Positions 43,910 to 52,994 of a stretch of 64,000 nt of DNA are shown here, piece after piece. Source of the DNA: Halomonas huangheensis. GTDB lineage: Bacteria; Pseudomonadota; Gammaproteobacteria; Pseudomonadales; Halomonadaceae. The stretch lies in contig NZ_CP013106.1 in the NCBI RefSeq assembly GCF_001431725.1, positions 1,426,001 through 1,490,000 on the forward strand, written 5' to 3'. Below the pieces are notes generated by a model, which was not told the origin of the DNA, ran no database searches, and saw nothing but the letters and a program-made list of their open reading frames with translations. The number at the start of each line of letters is the position of its first letter. The first letter of the stretch is position 1. Made by a program: the position numbers and the translations under genes.

Positions 43910-44599
43910 TCAGTTGAAGGCGCGCCTGTAGAGACTCAGATAACGCTCCTTCGAGGGCAGCAGATGTTCTCGGCAGAGTTGGCGTAACCGGGAGCGGTCC
44001 TGGTCGCGGATGGCATCCAGCATCGCTTGATGTTCACGACGCGCCTGGGAAAGGCTTTCCGTATCGGCTATCGCGATAAAGCGAATACCATGGGCGCGTT
44101 GCGCAAATTCATTGATGGTCTGGTACAGGTAGGGGTTGCCGGTTGCCGCAAACAGGGTGCGATGGAAGGCAATATTGAGGTGAAACACCTCACGCAGATC
44201 GTGCTTGTCGACCGCCGTGCTGTAGGCCTGGTGCACACTTTCCAATTGTTGCAGCCATTCGCTGGGGGCCGGCAGTGGTAGTGCATCGACGCCCGCTAGC
44301 TCGAGAATTTCGCGCATCGCGTAGAGGTTCTCGACTTCCTCCGGTGTCCACGCCTTGACGAAGGCGCCACGATTCTTGATGCGTTCAACCAGGCCGATAC
44401 TTTCGAGTTGAAACAGCGCCTGACGCACCACATGACGTTTGCCGCTGAAGCGCTCGATAAGGTCTTCCTCGACCAGGCGCTCACGAGGGTGCAGCCGGCC
44501 CAGGACGATATCTTCCTCAACTGCGGCGACGATATCCTCGACCCCGGAGCTTGCATCCGCTGCTGGTGTGGAGCGGACAGTTGAAGACGGATTTCCCAT
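43910..44599 (-). CDS. GntR family (FCD-type) transcriptional regulator
   Basis: A 229-residue regulator: winged helix (IVAAVEEDIVLGRLHPRERLVEEDLIERFSGKRHVVRQALFQLESIGLVER) and FCD domain (LYAMREILELAGVDAL; LNIAFHRTLFAATGNPYL; RREHQAMLDAIRDQDRSRLRQLCREHL). It lies 103 bp downstream of the IlvD-type dehydratase on the same strand and converges with the previous GntR gene (13 bp apart). It is the likely regulator of the sugar-acid cluster to its right. Confidence 0.87.
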   Translation of the reverse strand: MGNPSSTVRSTPAADASSGVEDIVAAVEEDIVLGRLHPRERLVEEDLIERFSGKRHVVRQALFQLESIGLVERIKNRGAFVKAWTPEEVENLYAMREILELAGVDALPLPAPSEWLQQLESVHQAYSTAVDKHDLREVFHLNIAFHRTLFAATGNPYLYQTINEFAQRAHGIRFIAIADTESLSQARREHQAMLDAIRDQDRSRLRQLCREHLLPSKERYLSLYRRAFN

Positions 44600-44702
44600 A
44601 CTCGCTTCCCCTGCGATGAGTGCTGTTTCGTATATGCGGCGCTTCAGAGCAGGCGATGCTGGTGGTGCATCGCCGTGCTGTCAGTCTACCAGGAATGGCC
44701 TC

Positions 44703-46460
44703 TCATGAGCGAGGCACACGGCAATGTGGCTCAGGACGGCAAGCGCGGAAATCGCAGCCTTCCTCGGCTTGCAGAATCTGCTCCATGAACAGGCGCCGGT
44801 AGCCAAGCAGCTTCGCATCCTCCTTGCGTGCCGGCTGTTGCTGGCGCCGGGCTTCAAGGGCCTCGTCCTCGACTTCCAGTTCCAGCACTCGAGCCTCGAC
44901 ATCGAGACGAATCATGTCGCCATTGCGAATCAAGCCCAACGGGCCTCCCTCTGCTGATTCCGGCGAGACATGCAGCACAATGGTGCCTGCCGCAGTACCG
45001 CTCATGCGGCCGTCGGAAATCCGCACCATGTCCTTCACTCCCTGGGCGGCGAGCTTCTTCGGGATCGGAATATAGCCGGCTTCCGGCATGCCCGGTGCGC
45101 CACGCGGGCCGATATTCTGCAGCACCAGTACGTCATCGGCGTGTACATCGAGGTCCGGATCATCGATGCGCTGAGCAAGATCCTCCAATGAGGTAAACAC
45201 GACCGCACGGCCTAGATGACGCATCAACTCGGGGCTGGCGGCGGACTGTTTGATGATCGCACCGGATGGTGCGAGATTGCCGCGCAGCACCGCGATACCG
45301 CCACGCGCGTAGATGGGGTTGTTGAAGGGACGTACCACAGGTTGATCGATCAGTTGGGTAGCGGCATCGATATTCTCCCCCAGTGTGCGGCCATTGATGG
45401 TCATGGCGTCGAGGTGCAGCAACGGCTTGAGCTCGCGTAGCAGGGTGGGCAGGCCGCCAGCACGATGCAGGTCCTCCATGTAGTGTTCGCCGGAGGGTTT
45501 CAGGTCGACCAGCACTGGAGTCTCGTGACTCATGCGATCGAAGGCGTCGAGGTCGATATCGATACCCAGACGTCCGGCAATCGCGGTCAGATGGATCAGG
45601 CCATTGGTCGAGCCGCCCAGTGCCAGTAGTACGCGCAGGGCATTCTCGAAGGCGGCGGGGGTCAGGATCTGATCCGGCGTGATGCCGTCTCTTGCCATGG
45701 CGACAGCCAGACTCCCGGAATCTTCGGCCACGCGTAGCCGGTCAGCATATACCGCGGGAGCGGTGGCACTGCCCGGCAGCATGATGCCCAGCGTCTCGGC
45801 GATGCAGGCCATGGTACTGGCGGTACCCATCACCGAGCAGGTGCCCACGGTGGGTACCAACTTGTCATTGACCTCGGCGATTTCGTTGTCGTCGATATCC
45901 TGTCCGCGATACATGGCCCAGTAACGACGGCAGTCGGTACAGGCACCGACACGGGTACCGCGATGTGAGCCGGTCAACATCGGGCCTGTCACTACCTGCA
46001 CGGTAGGAATTCCGGCGCTGGCCGCGGCCATCAATTGGGCGGGTACGGTCTTGTCACAGCCGCCGATCAATACCACCGCATCCATCGGCTGAGCGCGAAT
46101 CATCTCCTCGGTGTCCAGCGCCATCAGGTTGCGCAGGTACATGCTGGTGGGGTGGGCGAAAGACTCATGCAGCGTGATGGTCGGGAAGTCCACGGGCAAA
46201 CCGCCGGCCAGCATGACACCGCGTTTGATGCTCTCCACCAACCCTGGAACGTTGCCGTGACAGGCGTTGTAGCCGCTGTAGGTGTTGGCAATACCGATTA
46301 CCGGGCGTGATAGCGCGTCATCGGTGTAGCCCATGCCCTTGATGAAGGCCTTGCGCAGAAACAGGGAGAAGTCTGCATCGCCATAGTTGGTCAAGCGGTT
46401 CGACATGCCGCGGGGCGCGCTGCCTTTATTGTCGTTGCGCTGATCATGGTCATCGGTCAT
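44703..46460 (-). CDS. IlvD/Edd family sugar-acid dehydratase
   Basis: A 585-residue Fe-S dehydratase. The cluster ligands fall in the region of NTYSGYNACHGNVPG, LIGGCDKTVPAQLMAAASA and GTCSVMGTASTMACIAETLG, and the DGRMSGTAAGTIVLHVSPE segment is near the end. Length and motifs fit the aldonate branch (L-arabinonate/D-xylonate dehydratases) rather than biosynthetic IlvD. It should turn a sugar acid into a 2-keto-3-deoxy acid for the DapA-like aldolase at 51 kb. AGGA precedes the start, with AACAACAA just upstream. Confidence 0.88.
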   Translation of the reverse strand: MTDDHDQRNDNKGSAPRGMSNRLTNYGDADFSLFLRKAFIKGMGYTDDALSRPVIGIANTYSGYNACHGNVPGLVESIKRGVMLAGGLPVDFPTITLHESFAHPTSMYLRNLMALDTEEMIRAQPMDAVVLIGGCDKTVPAQLMAAASAGIPTVQVVTGPMLTGSHRGTRVGACTDCRRYWAMYRGQDIDDNEIAEVNDKLVPTVGTCSVMGTASTMACIAETLGIMLPGSATAPAVYADRLRVAEDSGSLAVAMARDGITPDQILTPAAFENALRVLLALGGSTNGLIHLTAIAGRLGIDIDLDAFDRMSHETPVLVDLKPSGEHYMEDLHRAGGLPTLLRELKPLLHLDAMTINGRTLGENIDAATQLIDQPVVRPFNNPIYARGGIAVLRGNLAPSGAIIKQSAASPELMRHLGRAVVFTSLEDLAQRIDDPDLDVHADDVLVLQNIGPRGAPGMPEAGYIPIPKKLAAQGVKDMVRISDGRMSGTAAGTIVLHVSPESAEGGPLGLIRNGDMIRLDVEARVLELEVEDEALEARRQQQPARKEDAKLLGYRRLFMEQILQAEEGCDFRACRPEPHCRVPRS

Positions 46461-46500
46461 CGCGACTTCCTCATTGTTGTTGATGCTTGTTGTTGATGCT
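46461..46500 (-). promoter_or_regulatory. Dehydratase leader: AACAACAATGAGGA and a duplicated 13-bp unit
   Basis: In the transcript AACAACAATGAGGA (46468-46481) places the CA motif directly before the SD. The surrounding 13-bp unit TGTTGTTGATGCT occurs twice in a row on the plus strand (46475-46487, 46488-46500), giving a second copy of CAACAACA. This is the same arrangement as in the tctC leaders. Confidence 0.45.
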
Positions 46501-46540
46501 TGTGGCTGGAGCTTTTCATTGAATGCTAGGCGCGGATATT

Positions 46541-46580
46541 ATTGTTGGCAAGATTATTGACAATTTTATTGGCGATCTAC
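46541..46580 (+). promoter_or_regulatory. Candidate promoter/operator between the dehydratase and tctC (system 4)
   Basis: ATTGT (46541) and ACAAT (46560) make a 24-bp spaced dyad. TTGACA (46557-46562) followed 18 bp later by TAGCTT could be a promoter toward tctC. Three TTATTG repeats lie in the same stretch. It is a likely site for the GntR regulator. Confidence 0.4.
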
Positions 46581-46666
46581 TAGCTTGAATCTGGCAAGTG
46601 CGAACCACTGCCCACAACGCGTGTTGTGGCGCGGCACAATGACAACAGCACTGGAGGTACTTTCGC

Positions 46667-47698
46667 ATGACCAAGCTCGCGAAGAACAAGCTCCCCATGA
46701 ACAAGCTCCCCATGAACAAGCGTGGAGCACGCGTCGCCATTCTCATGCCTGGCCTACTGGCAGCGGGTCTGTTGAGCGCAGGTCTGGCGCAGGCCGAGTA
46801 CTCAGCTGGAGACGAAATACAGGTCCTTCAAGGATTCAAGGCAGGGGGTGGGAGTGATGCTCTGGCCCAACTGACACAGCCATTCCTCAGCGAGGAGCTG
46901 GGTGTCGACTTCGTCAATCAGTATCTGCCTGGCGCCACGGGAGCCATCGCCTGGACGCGACTGGCCAAACAGTCTCAGGCCGATGGAACGGTGATCAGCA
47001 TCACCAATACCCCGATGCTGATGACCAACTACATCATGAATGACTCCATCACCTACTCGGTTGACGAGCTGACACCGATCGCCAATGTGGTGACGGATCC
47101 CGGCATCATCGTGGTCCCTGCCGAGAGCCCCTACCAGACCGTGGAAGACTTCCTCGCCGCTGCCGAAGAGAGTCCCGGTGCCATCACCGTGGGCAATTCC
47201 GGTGTCGGTGGCGATGATTTCTTCTCCACCATTCTGATCGAGCAGGCCACCGGCCTGACTTTCCAGAAAGTGCCGTTCCAGGGCGACGGGCCTTCAGCGA
47301 CGGCGGCCATGGGCGGTCAGATTGATGCCAGCTTCAACAACCTCGGTAATGTCTATGGCCACATCGAAGCAGGCAGCCTGCGTGCTCTGGCAGTGTTCTC
47401 GGCGGAGCGCCTGGAGATGCTGCCCGATGTTCCGACCATGAAGGAGAAGGGCGTTGACGTCGTCGCGGGGTCATCGCGTGGTTACAGCGCTCCTGCAGAT
47501 ATTCCGGAGGAAGCTCGTGAGCAGCTGATCGCCGCATTTGAATCACTGAAGGACAACGATGAGTTCAAGCAGACCGCGCAAGACCGGGCGCTCAACCTCG
47601 ATATCCAGACGGGCGATGACTACACCCAGATGATCAAGGACATGGAAGCGCAGTACGAGAAGATCTGGGAGGAGGTAAAGGATCAGGTCAACGAATGA
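46667..47698 (+). CDS. tctC: TTT periplasmic substrate-binding protein TctC (system 4)
   Basis: A 343-residue TctC. The N-region contains the duplicated stretch NKLPMNKLPMNK before a hydrophobic core (VAILMPGLLAAGLLSAGLAQA), the signal peptide. The mature part has IQVLQGFKAGGGSDALAQLTQPFL and YLPGATGAIAWTRLAKQ. TGGAGG precedes the start; a second start at Met11 or Met16 is possible because of the repeat. It leads the sugar-acid operon, and its cargo is probably an aldonate or aldarate. Confidence 0.9.
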   Translation: MTKLAKNKLPMNKLPMNKRGARVAILMPGLLAAGLLSAGLAQAEYSAGDEIQVLQGFKAGGGSDALAQLTQPFLSEELGVDFVNQYLPGATGAIAWTRLAKQSQADGTVISITNTPMLMTNYIMNDSITYSVDELTPIANVVTDPGIIVVPAESPYQTVEDFLAAAEESPGAITVGNSGVGGDDFFSTILIEQATGLTFQKVPFQGDGPSATAAMGGQIDASFNNLGNVYGHIEAGSLRALAVFSAERLEMLPDVPTMKEKGVDVVAGSSRGYSAPADIPEEAREQLIAAFESLKDNDEFKQTAQDRALNLDIQTGDDYTQMIKDMEAQYEKIWEEVKDQVNE

Positions 47699-47736
47699 AT
47701 ACCAATGGTCTCGCGTAGCCTGGAAGGGGCACAGCA

Positions 47737-48222
47737 ATGAACATCAGTCGTCTGACGCTGGCACTGTTCAGCATCGTGGTTGCCGGGGTGTTCTATATCG
47801 ATGCGCTGGGCTACCCATCCCGCGCCGCAAGTATGCCTCTGATCTATTCGGTAGCAGTCGCGTTGCTTGGCTTTGCGATGCTGGCTCAGGAAGTGATTGG
47901 AGCACGGCGACAGGGGATGTCGCCGGTCACGTCGGGTGACGCTGATACACCCGATGACACCGCCTCCAGTGCCGCCGGGCAGCGCTGGAAGGCGATGCTG
48001 GTTCTCGTACTGGCAGCGGTCTACGTCTACAGCATCATGTGGTTGGGCTATGTGCTGGCCACAGTACTGTTCATGTTGGTGGCACTTGCCATCGTTCGTC
48101 ATGTCAGCCTGCGTTTTCGCATGATTGGCATTGCGGTGCTGGTGGCAATGGTGTGCGTGGTGTTCATCGGCTTTCTCGGGTTGCCGGTGCCGTTACTGCC
48201 TGCTGTTCCCGGCGTATTCTGA
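47737..48222 (+). CDS. tctB: Tripartite tricarboxylate transporter, small permease TctB (system 4)
   Basis: A 161-residue TctB with four helices (LTLALFSIVVAGVFYIDALGYPSRA; SMPLIYSVAVALLGFAML; WKAMLVLVLAAVYVYSIMWLGYVLATVLFMLVALAIV; MIGIAVLVAMVCVVFIGFLGLPVPLL). It lies 38 bp after tctC and 70 bp before tctA. Confidence 0.88.
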   Translation: MNISRLTLALFSIVVAGVFYIDALGYPSRAASMPLIYSVAVALLGFAMLAQEVIGARRQGMSPVTSGDADTPDDTASSAAGQRWKAMLVLVLAAVYVYSIMWLGYVLATVLFMLVALAIVRHVSLRFRMIGIAVLVAMVCVVFIGFLGLPVPLLPAVPGVF

Positions 48223-48292
48223 TATCTCCTGATACCGCGGTATGCCATGACGAGGTCGGCAGGCGGCGGTAGATGGAGAGGAGTCTCGAGTA

Positions 48293-49801
48293 ATGGATAA
48301 TTCTCTGATCATGACCGGACTGGTCAATGTTCTGAGCTTCACCAATGTTGCGCTGGTGGTTGGTGGCACCCTGTTGGGGCTGTTCGTTGGTGCCATGCCG
48401 GGTTTGTCGGCAACCATGGCGCTGGCGTTGTTGCTGCCACTGACCTTTTCGATGGATCCGGCCAGCGGCTTGAGCATGCTGGCGTCGCTGTATGTCGGCG
48501 CATCCTATGGCGGCTCGATTGCAGCCATTCTGCTGCGTACTCCGGGGACTCCCTCCGCCGCGGCAACGGTACTGGATGGCTTTCCGCTGTCACAACAGGG
48601 CAAGGCGGGGCAGGCGCTGGGTGTCTCACTGTTTGCATCGTTCTTTGGCGGGCTGCTCAGTGGGCTGGCGTTGCTGACAGCCGCCCCGCTATTGGGTGTG
48701 ATGGTACTCAAGTTCGGCCCGGTAGAGTTGTTCGCCATCGCCGTGCTGGGGATCACCATCATCGGCTCGTTGTCGCAGGGTTCGGTAATCAGCGGCCTGC
48801 TATCCGGTGCACTGGGGTTGCTGCTGAGCACGGTAGGCATGGATCTGATTACCGGTACGCCACGCATGGCCTTCGGCAACATCAATCTGTTCTCCGGTAT
48901 CGAGTTTACCGTGGCCCTGATCGGGCTGTTCTCGATTCCTCAGGCACTGCTGTTGATCGAGAAGGCGCATGGTTCCCAAAAGGTCGCCAGCCGCATTACC
49001 GATCGACTGATTCCGCGTATCTCAGAACTGCGCCGACTGATGCCCAATATCCTGCGCTCCAGTGGTATCGGCATTGTCACCGGCCTGATTCCAGGCACCG
49101 GCGGCGATACGGCCAGCTGGTTCGCCTATAACGAAGCCAAGCGCTTCTCCCGCGACAAGAGCCGTTTCGGCAAGGGAGAGCTTGCCGGCGTGGCCGCCCC
49201 CGAAGCCGCCAATAATGCGGTGGTTGGTGGTGCGCTGATTCCGACCATTGCGTTGGGGATTCCCGGCAGCTCCTCGACCGCCATTCTGCTCGGTGCGCTG
49301 ATGGTGCAGGGCATTCTGCCCGGCCCGAATCTGCTGACTGACTACGGTGATGTCACCTACACCCTGATCTGGGCGGTGATCATGGCCAACATCGGTCTGC
49401 TGGTTGTCGGTCTGATGTTCACTCGTATGTGTGTCGCCGTGACCAGGGTGCCGGACAGCTTCGTGGCCTGCGCGATCATCACCCTCTGCGTTATCGGCTC
49501 CTTCGCCATCAACAACAGTTTGTTCGATGTCGGACTGATGCTCGGCTTCGGTCTGTTCGGCTATTGGATGCAGAAGGCGGGCGTGTCGCCCGCGCCGATG
49601 GTGATCGGCTTGATTCTGGGGCCGGTGATGGAGACCAGCTTCCAGCAATCGATGCTGATCGGCCAGGGACGCATGGGTATCTTCCTCGATAGCCCGATTG
49701 CCGTGGTGTTGTTGAGTATCGCTGCGCTGTCGATTCTGCAAGCCACTCCGCTGTTTGGCTGGTTGCGTACGGCGATCCGTGGTCGACATCAAGCTCAATA
49801 G
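48293..49801 (+). CDS. tctA: Tripartite tricarboxylate transporter, large permease TctA (system 4)
   Basis: A 502-residue TctA: LLGLFVGAMPGLSATMALALLLPLTF, SLYVGASYGGSIAAILLRTPGTPSAA, GLIPGTGGDTASWFAYNEAKRF and GIPGSSSTAILLGALMVQG. GAGGAG lies upstream of the start. The 3' end of the gene merges into the 21-bp tandem repeats that follow. Confidence 0.93.
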   Translation: MDNSLIMTGLVNVLSFTNVALVVGGTLLGLFVGAMPGLSATMALALLLPLTFSMDPASGLSMLASLYVGASYGGSIAAILLRTPGTPSAAATVLDGFPLSQQGKAGQALGVSLFASFFGGLLSGLALLTAAPLLGVMVLKFGPVELFAIAVLGITIIGSLSQGSVISGLLSGALGLLLSTVGMDLITGTPRMAFGNINLFSGIEFTVALIGLFSIPQALLLIEKAHGSQKVASRITDRLIPRISELRRLMPNILRSSGIGIVTGLIPGTGGDTASWFAYNEAKRFSRDKSRFGKGELAGVAAPEAANNAVVGGALIPTIALGIPGSSSTAILLGALMVQGILPGPNLLTDYGDVTYTLIWAVIMANIGLLVVGLMFTRMCVAVTRVPDSFVACAIITLCVIGSFAINNSLFDVGLMLGFGLFGYWMQKAGVSPAPMVIGLILGPVMETSFQQSMLIGQGRMGIFLDSPIAVVLLSIAALSILQATPLFGWLRTAIRGRHQAQ

Positions 49802-49862
49802 CCATCACATCAAACCCAAGAGCCATCACATCAAACCCAAGAGCCATCACATCAAACTCAAT
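49800..49862. repeat. Three 21-bp tandem repeats between tctA and the enolase-family gene
   Basis: Units start at 49800, 49821 and 49842; the first two are identical, and each begins AGCCATCACATCAAAC. The last bases of tctA (near 49785-49799) resemble the unit end, so the array probably arose by duplication of the gene tail. In the transcript it presents ACAUCAAAC-type A-rich stretches. Confidence 0.75.
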
Positions 49863-49885
49863 AACCGCCTCAGTGAGGACTCCCC

Positions 49886-51007
49886 ATGACAACCATAAAA
49901 GCCGTGCGTGCTCGAACCGTCAGCGTGCCGCTGGATCATCCGACCAGTTTCTCCAATCGCCAGGTGTTCAAGCGCGACTACGCGCTGGTGGAGGTTGAAG
50001 GTGAGGACGGCCACAAGGGCATTGGTTTCTGCTATGGCGGCAACAATGCCGGTTCGCTGGTGACGCATGCGGTACGCGAGCTGTTTGCACCGTTGCTGGT
50101 CGGAGCTGATTGCCACGCCACCGAGGCGTTGTGGCAGTCAATGTATCAGGAAGCCTTGCTGCATGGTCGCTGTGGGGCGGTGATGCGTGCGATCAGCATC
50201 ATCGACACCGCCTTGTGGGACAGGAATGCACGAGCGGCGAATCTGCCGCTGTACAAGTATCTCGGCGCCAGTGACCTTGAGTCGGTTCCGGCCTACGCCA
50301 GTGGCGGCTATTACCTCGACGGCAAGACCCCGGATCATCTGGCGCAGGAAATGCTCAACCATGTCGAGCAGGGTTTTACCGCCGTCAAGATGAAGGTCGG
50401 GCGTGGAGATCTCGCTAGCGAGGAGGCTCGCCTCGCTGCGGTGAGGGAAGCCATTGGTCCGGACGTCCAATTGATGATGGATGCCAACAACGCCTGGCAG
50501 GACCTGCCCAGCGCGCTGGCATTCATGCGCATGGCCGAGCCCTATTCGCCGTTCTGGATCGAGGAACCGTTCAGTCCGGACGATATCGACAATCATCGAC
50601 GTCTTGCCGAGCGCACGCCGATTCCGGTGGCAACCGGTGAGATCGAAGCGGGGCGCTGGCGCTTCCGTGAACTGCTCGACAAGGAAGCGGCGATGATTCT
50701 TCAGACCGACGCCGCAGTCTGTGGTGGCATCACCGAGTTCCGCCGCATCGCCGCCACGGCAGCCAGTTTCGGTGTCGAAGTCTACCCGCACTGGTTCCAC
50801 GACTTGCATACCCACCTCGTGGCGTCGGCCCCCAATGTGCGCATGGTCGAATTCTTTGCCGATGATCAGGTGCTCAATTTCCGCCGCCTGGTCGATACCC
50901 AGCTCGAATGTCGCGATGGTCGCCTGTTGTTGCCGAAGAGGCCGGGGCTTGGCTTCGACTTCGACGCCGAGACCGTGGATCGCTATGCCAGTGATGCCTG
51001 GCAATAG
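49886..51007 (+). CDS. Enolase superfamily (mandelate racemase/muconate lactonizing type) dehydratase
   Basis: A 373-residue enzyme with the capping domain and TIM barrel of the MR subgroup. The KxK motif is K168/K170 (AVKMKVG). The Mg2+ ligands are D199 (MMDAN), E226 (IEEP) and E252 (TGE). A catalytic Asp/His pair is likely D275 and H302 or H305 (YPHWFHD). GAGG precedes the start. Members dehydrate acid sugars to 2-keto-3-deoxy acids. Its place between TTT and an aldolase fits that role. The precise sugar acid is unknown. Confidence 0.88.
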   Translation: MTTIKAVRARTVSVPLDHPTSFSNRQVFKRDYALVEVEGEDGHKGIGFCYGGNNAGSLVTHAVRELFAPLLVGADCHATEALWQSMYQEALLHGRCGAVMRAISIIDTALWDRNARAANLPLYKYLGASDLESVPAYASGGYYLDGKTPDHLAQEMLNHVEQGFTAVKMKVGRGDLASEEARLAAVREAIGPDVQLMMDANNAWQDLPSALAFMRMAEPYSPFWIEEPFSPDDIDNHRRLAERTPIPVATGEIEAGRWRFRELLDKEAAMILQTDAAVCGGITEFRRIAATAASFGVEVYPHWFHDLHTHLVASAPNVRMVEFFADDQVLNFRRLVDTQLECRDGRLLLPKRPGLGFDFDAETVDRYASDAWQ

Positions 51008-51037
51008 GCCGCGTAACCACTGTTAAAGGGGGACATC

Positions 51038-51964
51038 ATGTCTCAAGTAACAGGCAAGGTCTGGGCGCCGGTGATTACGCCCTTCGATAGTAATCTGGAA
51101 CCACTGGTGTCACGGCTGGTGGCCCATGGTCACTGGCTGGTGTCGCATGGCGTCGGCCTGGCGGTGTTCGGCACCAACTCCGAAGCCAACTCGATGAGCG
51201 TCGCCGAAAAGCAGCGACTGTTGAGTGCGCTGGTGGAGGGTGGCATTGATGGTGACCGGCTGATGCCTGGCACAGGGCATTGTGCGATTCCCGATACCGT
51301 CACGTTGTCGCGCCACGCGCTCGATTGCGGTTGTGCGGGGGTGTTGATGCTACCGCCGTTCTATTACAAGGGCGTCAGCGATGAAGGCATCTTCCGCTAT
51401 TACGCCGAAGTGATCGAGCGGATCGGTGATGATCGCTTGCGCCTGTATCTCTATCACATTCCTCAGGTAGCGCAGGTTCCTCTGTCGTTGTCGCTGATTG
51501 CACGCCTGCGTGCGGCCTTTCCGAACATCATCGCCGGAATCAAGGACAGCGGTGGTGACTGGGCCCATACCCAGGCGCTGATTGAGCGCTTCTCTGACGA
51601 CGACTTTGCAGTCTACGCCGGTAGCGAACGCTTTCTGCTCGATACGCTGAGAGCGGGAGGCGCGGGCTGTATCAGCGCCACGGCCAACGTCAATCCACAG
51701 GCAATCGTCGCGCTGGCCGCCAGTTGGCAGGCCGATGATGCCGACGATCAGCAGCAGCGGTTGAACGCGGTTCGAGACTGTTTCGAAGGCTATCCGGTCA
51801 TTCCGGCGATGAAGGTGGCCACGGCGCACTTCTCCGGGCAGCAAACATGGCGCTCGGTACGTCCACCGCTGATCGATCTTGATGATGACAAGAGCCAACA
51901 GTTGATCAAGCAGCTTGAGGCGCTGAGCTTTGTCATGCCGGGAATGGAGAGCAGCCATGCCTAG
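51038..51964 (+). CDS. Dihydrodipicolinate synthase family aldolase (2-keto-3-deoxy acid type)
   Basis: A 308-residue class I aldolase of the DapA family. The Schiff-base lysine is K169 (IAGIKDSGGD) and the conserved Tyr is Y139 (YLYHIP). The GTTGE loop of DapA is replaced by GTNSE (45-49), which argues for a keto-deoxy acid aldolase rather than lysine synthesis. GGGGG precedes the start. It would cleave or process the product of the dehydratases to pyruvate and an aldehyde. Confidence 0.88.
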   Translation: MSQVTGKVWAPVITPFDSNLEPLVSRLVAHGHWLVSHGVGLAVFGTNSEANSMSVAEKQRLLSALVEGGIDGDRLMPGTGHCAIPDTVTLSRHALDCGCAGVLMLPPFYYKGVSDEGIFRYYAEVIERIGDDRLRLYLYHIPQVAQVPLSLSLIARLRAAFPNIIAGIKDSGGDWAHTQALIERFSDDDFAVYAGSERFLLDTLRAGGAGCISATANVNPQAIVALAASWQADDADDQQQRLNAVRDCFEGYPVIPAMKVATAHFSGQQTWRSVRPPLIDLDDDKSQQLIKQLEALSFVMPGMESSHA

Positions 51965-52994
51965 CCAGCAATACATGGGAGAGCGACGTATCGTTGCGCT
52001 ACGTCGCCTCGACGAAGCGCAGCTCGAGAGACTGCGGCAGGTGGCTGTCGTTGATGCCTTTGATGACTTGACCGATGACAATCGCGGCGCCTTCATGGCG
52101 TCATTGTCCCGAGCTCACGGACTGGTCGGCGGTAAACTCGAACTCGATGAGGCAATGCTGGAACAGGCACCGTTGCTGGAAGCCGTCTCAACCATCTCGG
52201 TCGGCTACGACCATCTGCCATTGGCGGCGATGAATGAGCGCGGCATCCTGTTGTGCAATACGCCGGATGTGTTGACCGAGACCACCGCAGATACCGCGTT
52301 TGCCTTGATCATGGCGACCCAGCGTCGGCTGGTGGAGCTATCGGTGATGGTGCGCGAAGGGCGTTGGCAGGCACATATTGATCGGCCCCATTTCGGTACA
52401 GATGTGTATGGCAAGACGCTTGGCATTGTCGGTGCTGGAAGGATCGGTGCAGCCATCGCCAGGCGTGGCGCGTTGGGCTTCAATATGCCGATTCTTTATA
52501 CCGCCAACTCGCCGAAGCCCGAGCTCGAGACGGAACTTGGAGCACAGTATTGTGACCTGGAGGAGTTGCTGGGGCGTGCGGATATCGTCTGCCTGGTGGT
52601 GCCGTGGAATGCCGATACCCACCATTTGATTGATGCCGAGGCGTTGGCGAGAATGCAGCCGCATGCAGCATTGATCAATGTGGCGCGTGGCAAGGTTGTC
52701 GATGAACCTGCGCTGATCGATGCCCTTGAGCGCGGAGTGATTCGTGCCGCCGGGCTCGATGTGTTCACCGAGGAACCCGTGTCGGCGTACTCACCATTGG
52801 TGACGATGGATAACGTTGTGGTATTACCGCATATTGGCTCAGCCACCCATGAGACTCGCGATGCCATGGCGCAACGCGCCGTGGACAATATCATTGGTGC
52901 ACTGGCGGGTGATGGGCCGGTCAGTGCAGTCAATGAGTCGCAATGGCGACGATGTCATCGATCAATTGAAGGCAGTACAGAGGATAATGCATGA
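51957..52994 (+). CDS. D-2-hydroxyacid dehydrogenase (GhrB-like, NAD(P)-dependent)
   Basis: A 345-residue D-isomer-specific 2-hydroxyacid dehydrogenase. The dinucleotide loop is GIVGAGRIGAAIARRGALGF. Catalytic residues are expected in NVARGKVVDE (Arg), the Glu of FTEEP and His of LPHIGSATHETR. I start at 51957, inside the end of the aldolase gene, after GGAG. It probably reduces hydroxypyruvate or glyoxylate made from the aldolase aldehyde. A lactate/glycolate dehydrogenase role is possible. Confidence 0.88.
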   Translation: MPSQQYMGERRIVALRRLDEAQLERLRQVAVVDAFDDLTDDNRGAFMASLSRAHGLVGGKLELDEAMLEQAPLLEAVSTISVGYDHLPLAAMNERGILLCNTPDVLTETTADTAFALIMATQRRLVELSVMVREGRWQAHIDRPHFGTDVYGKTLGIVGAGRIGAAIARRGALGFNMPILYTANSPKPELETELGAQYCDLEELLGRADIVCLVVPWNADTHHLIDAEALARMQPHAALINVARGKVVDEPALIDALERGVIRAAGLDVFTEEPVSAYSPLVTMDNVVVLPHIGSATHETRDAMAQRAVDNIIGALAGDGPVSAVNESQWRRCHRSIEGSTEDNA

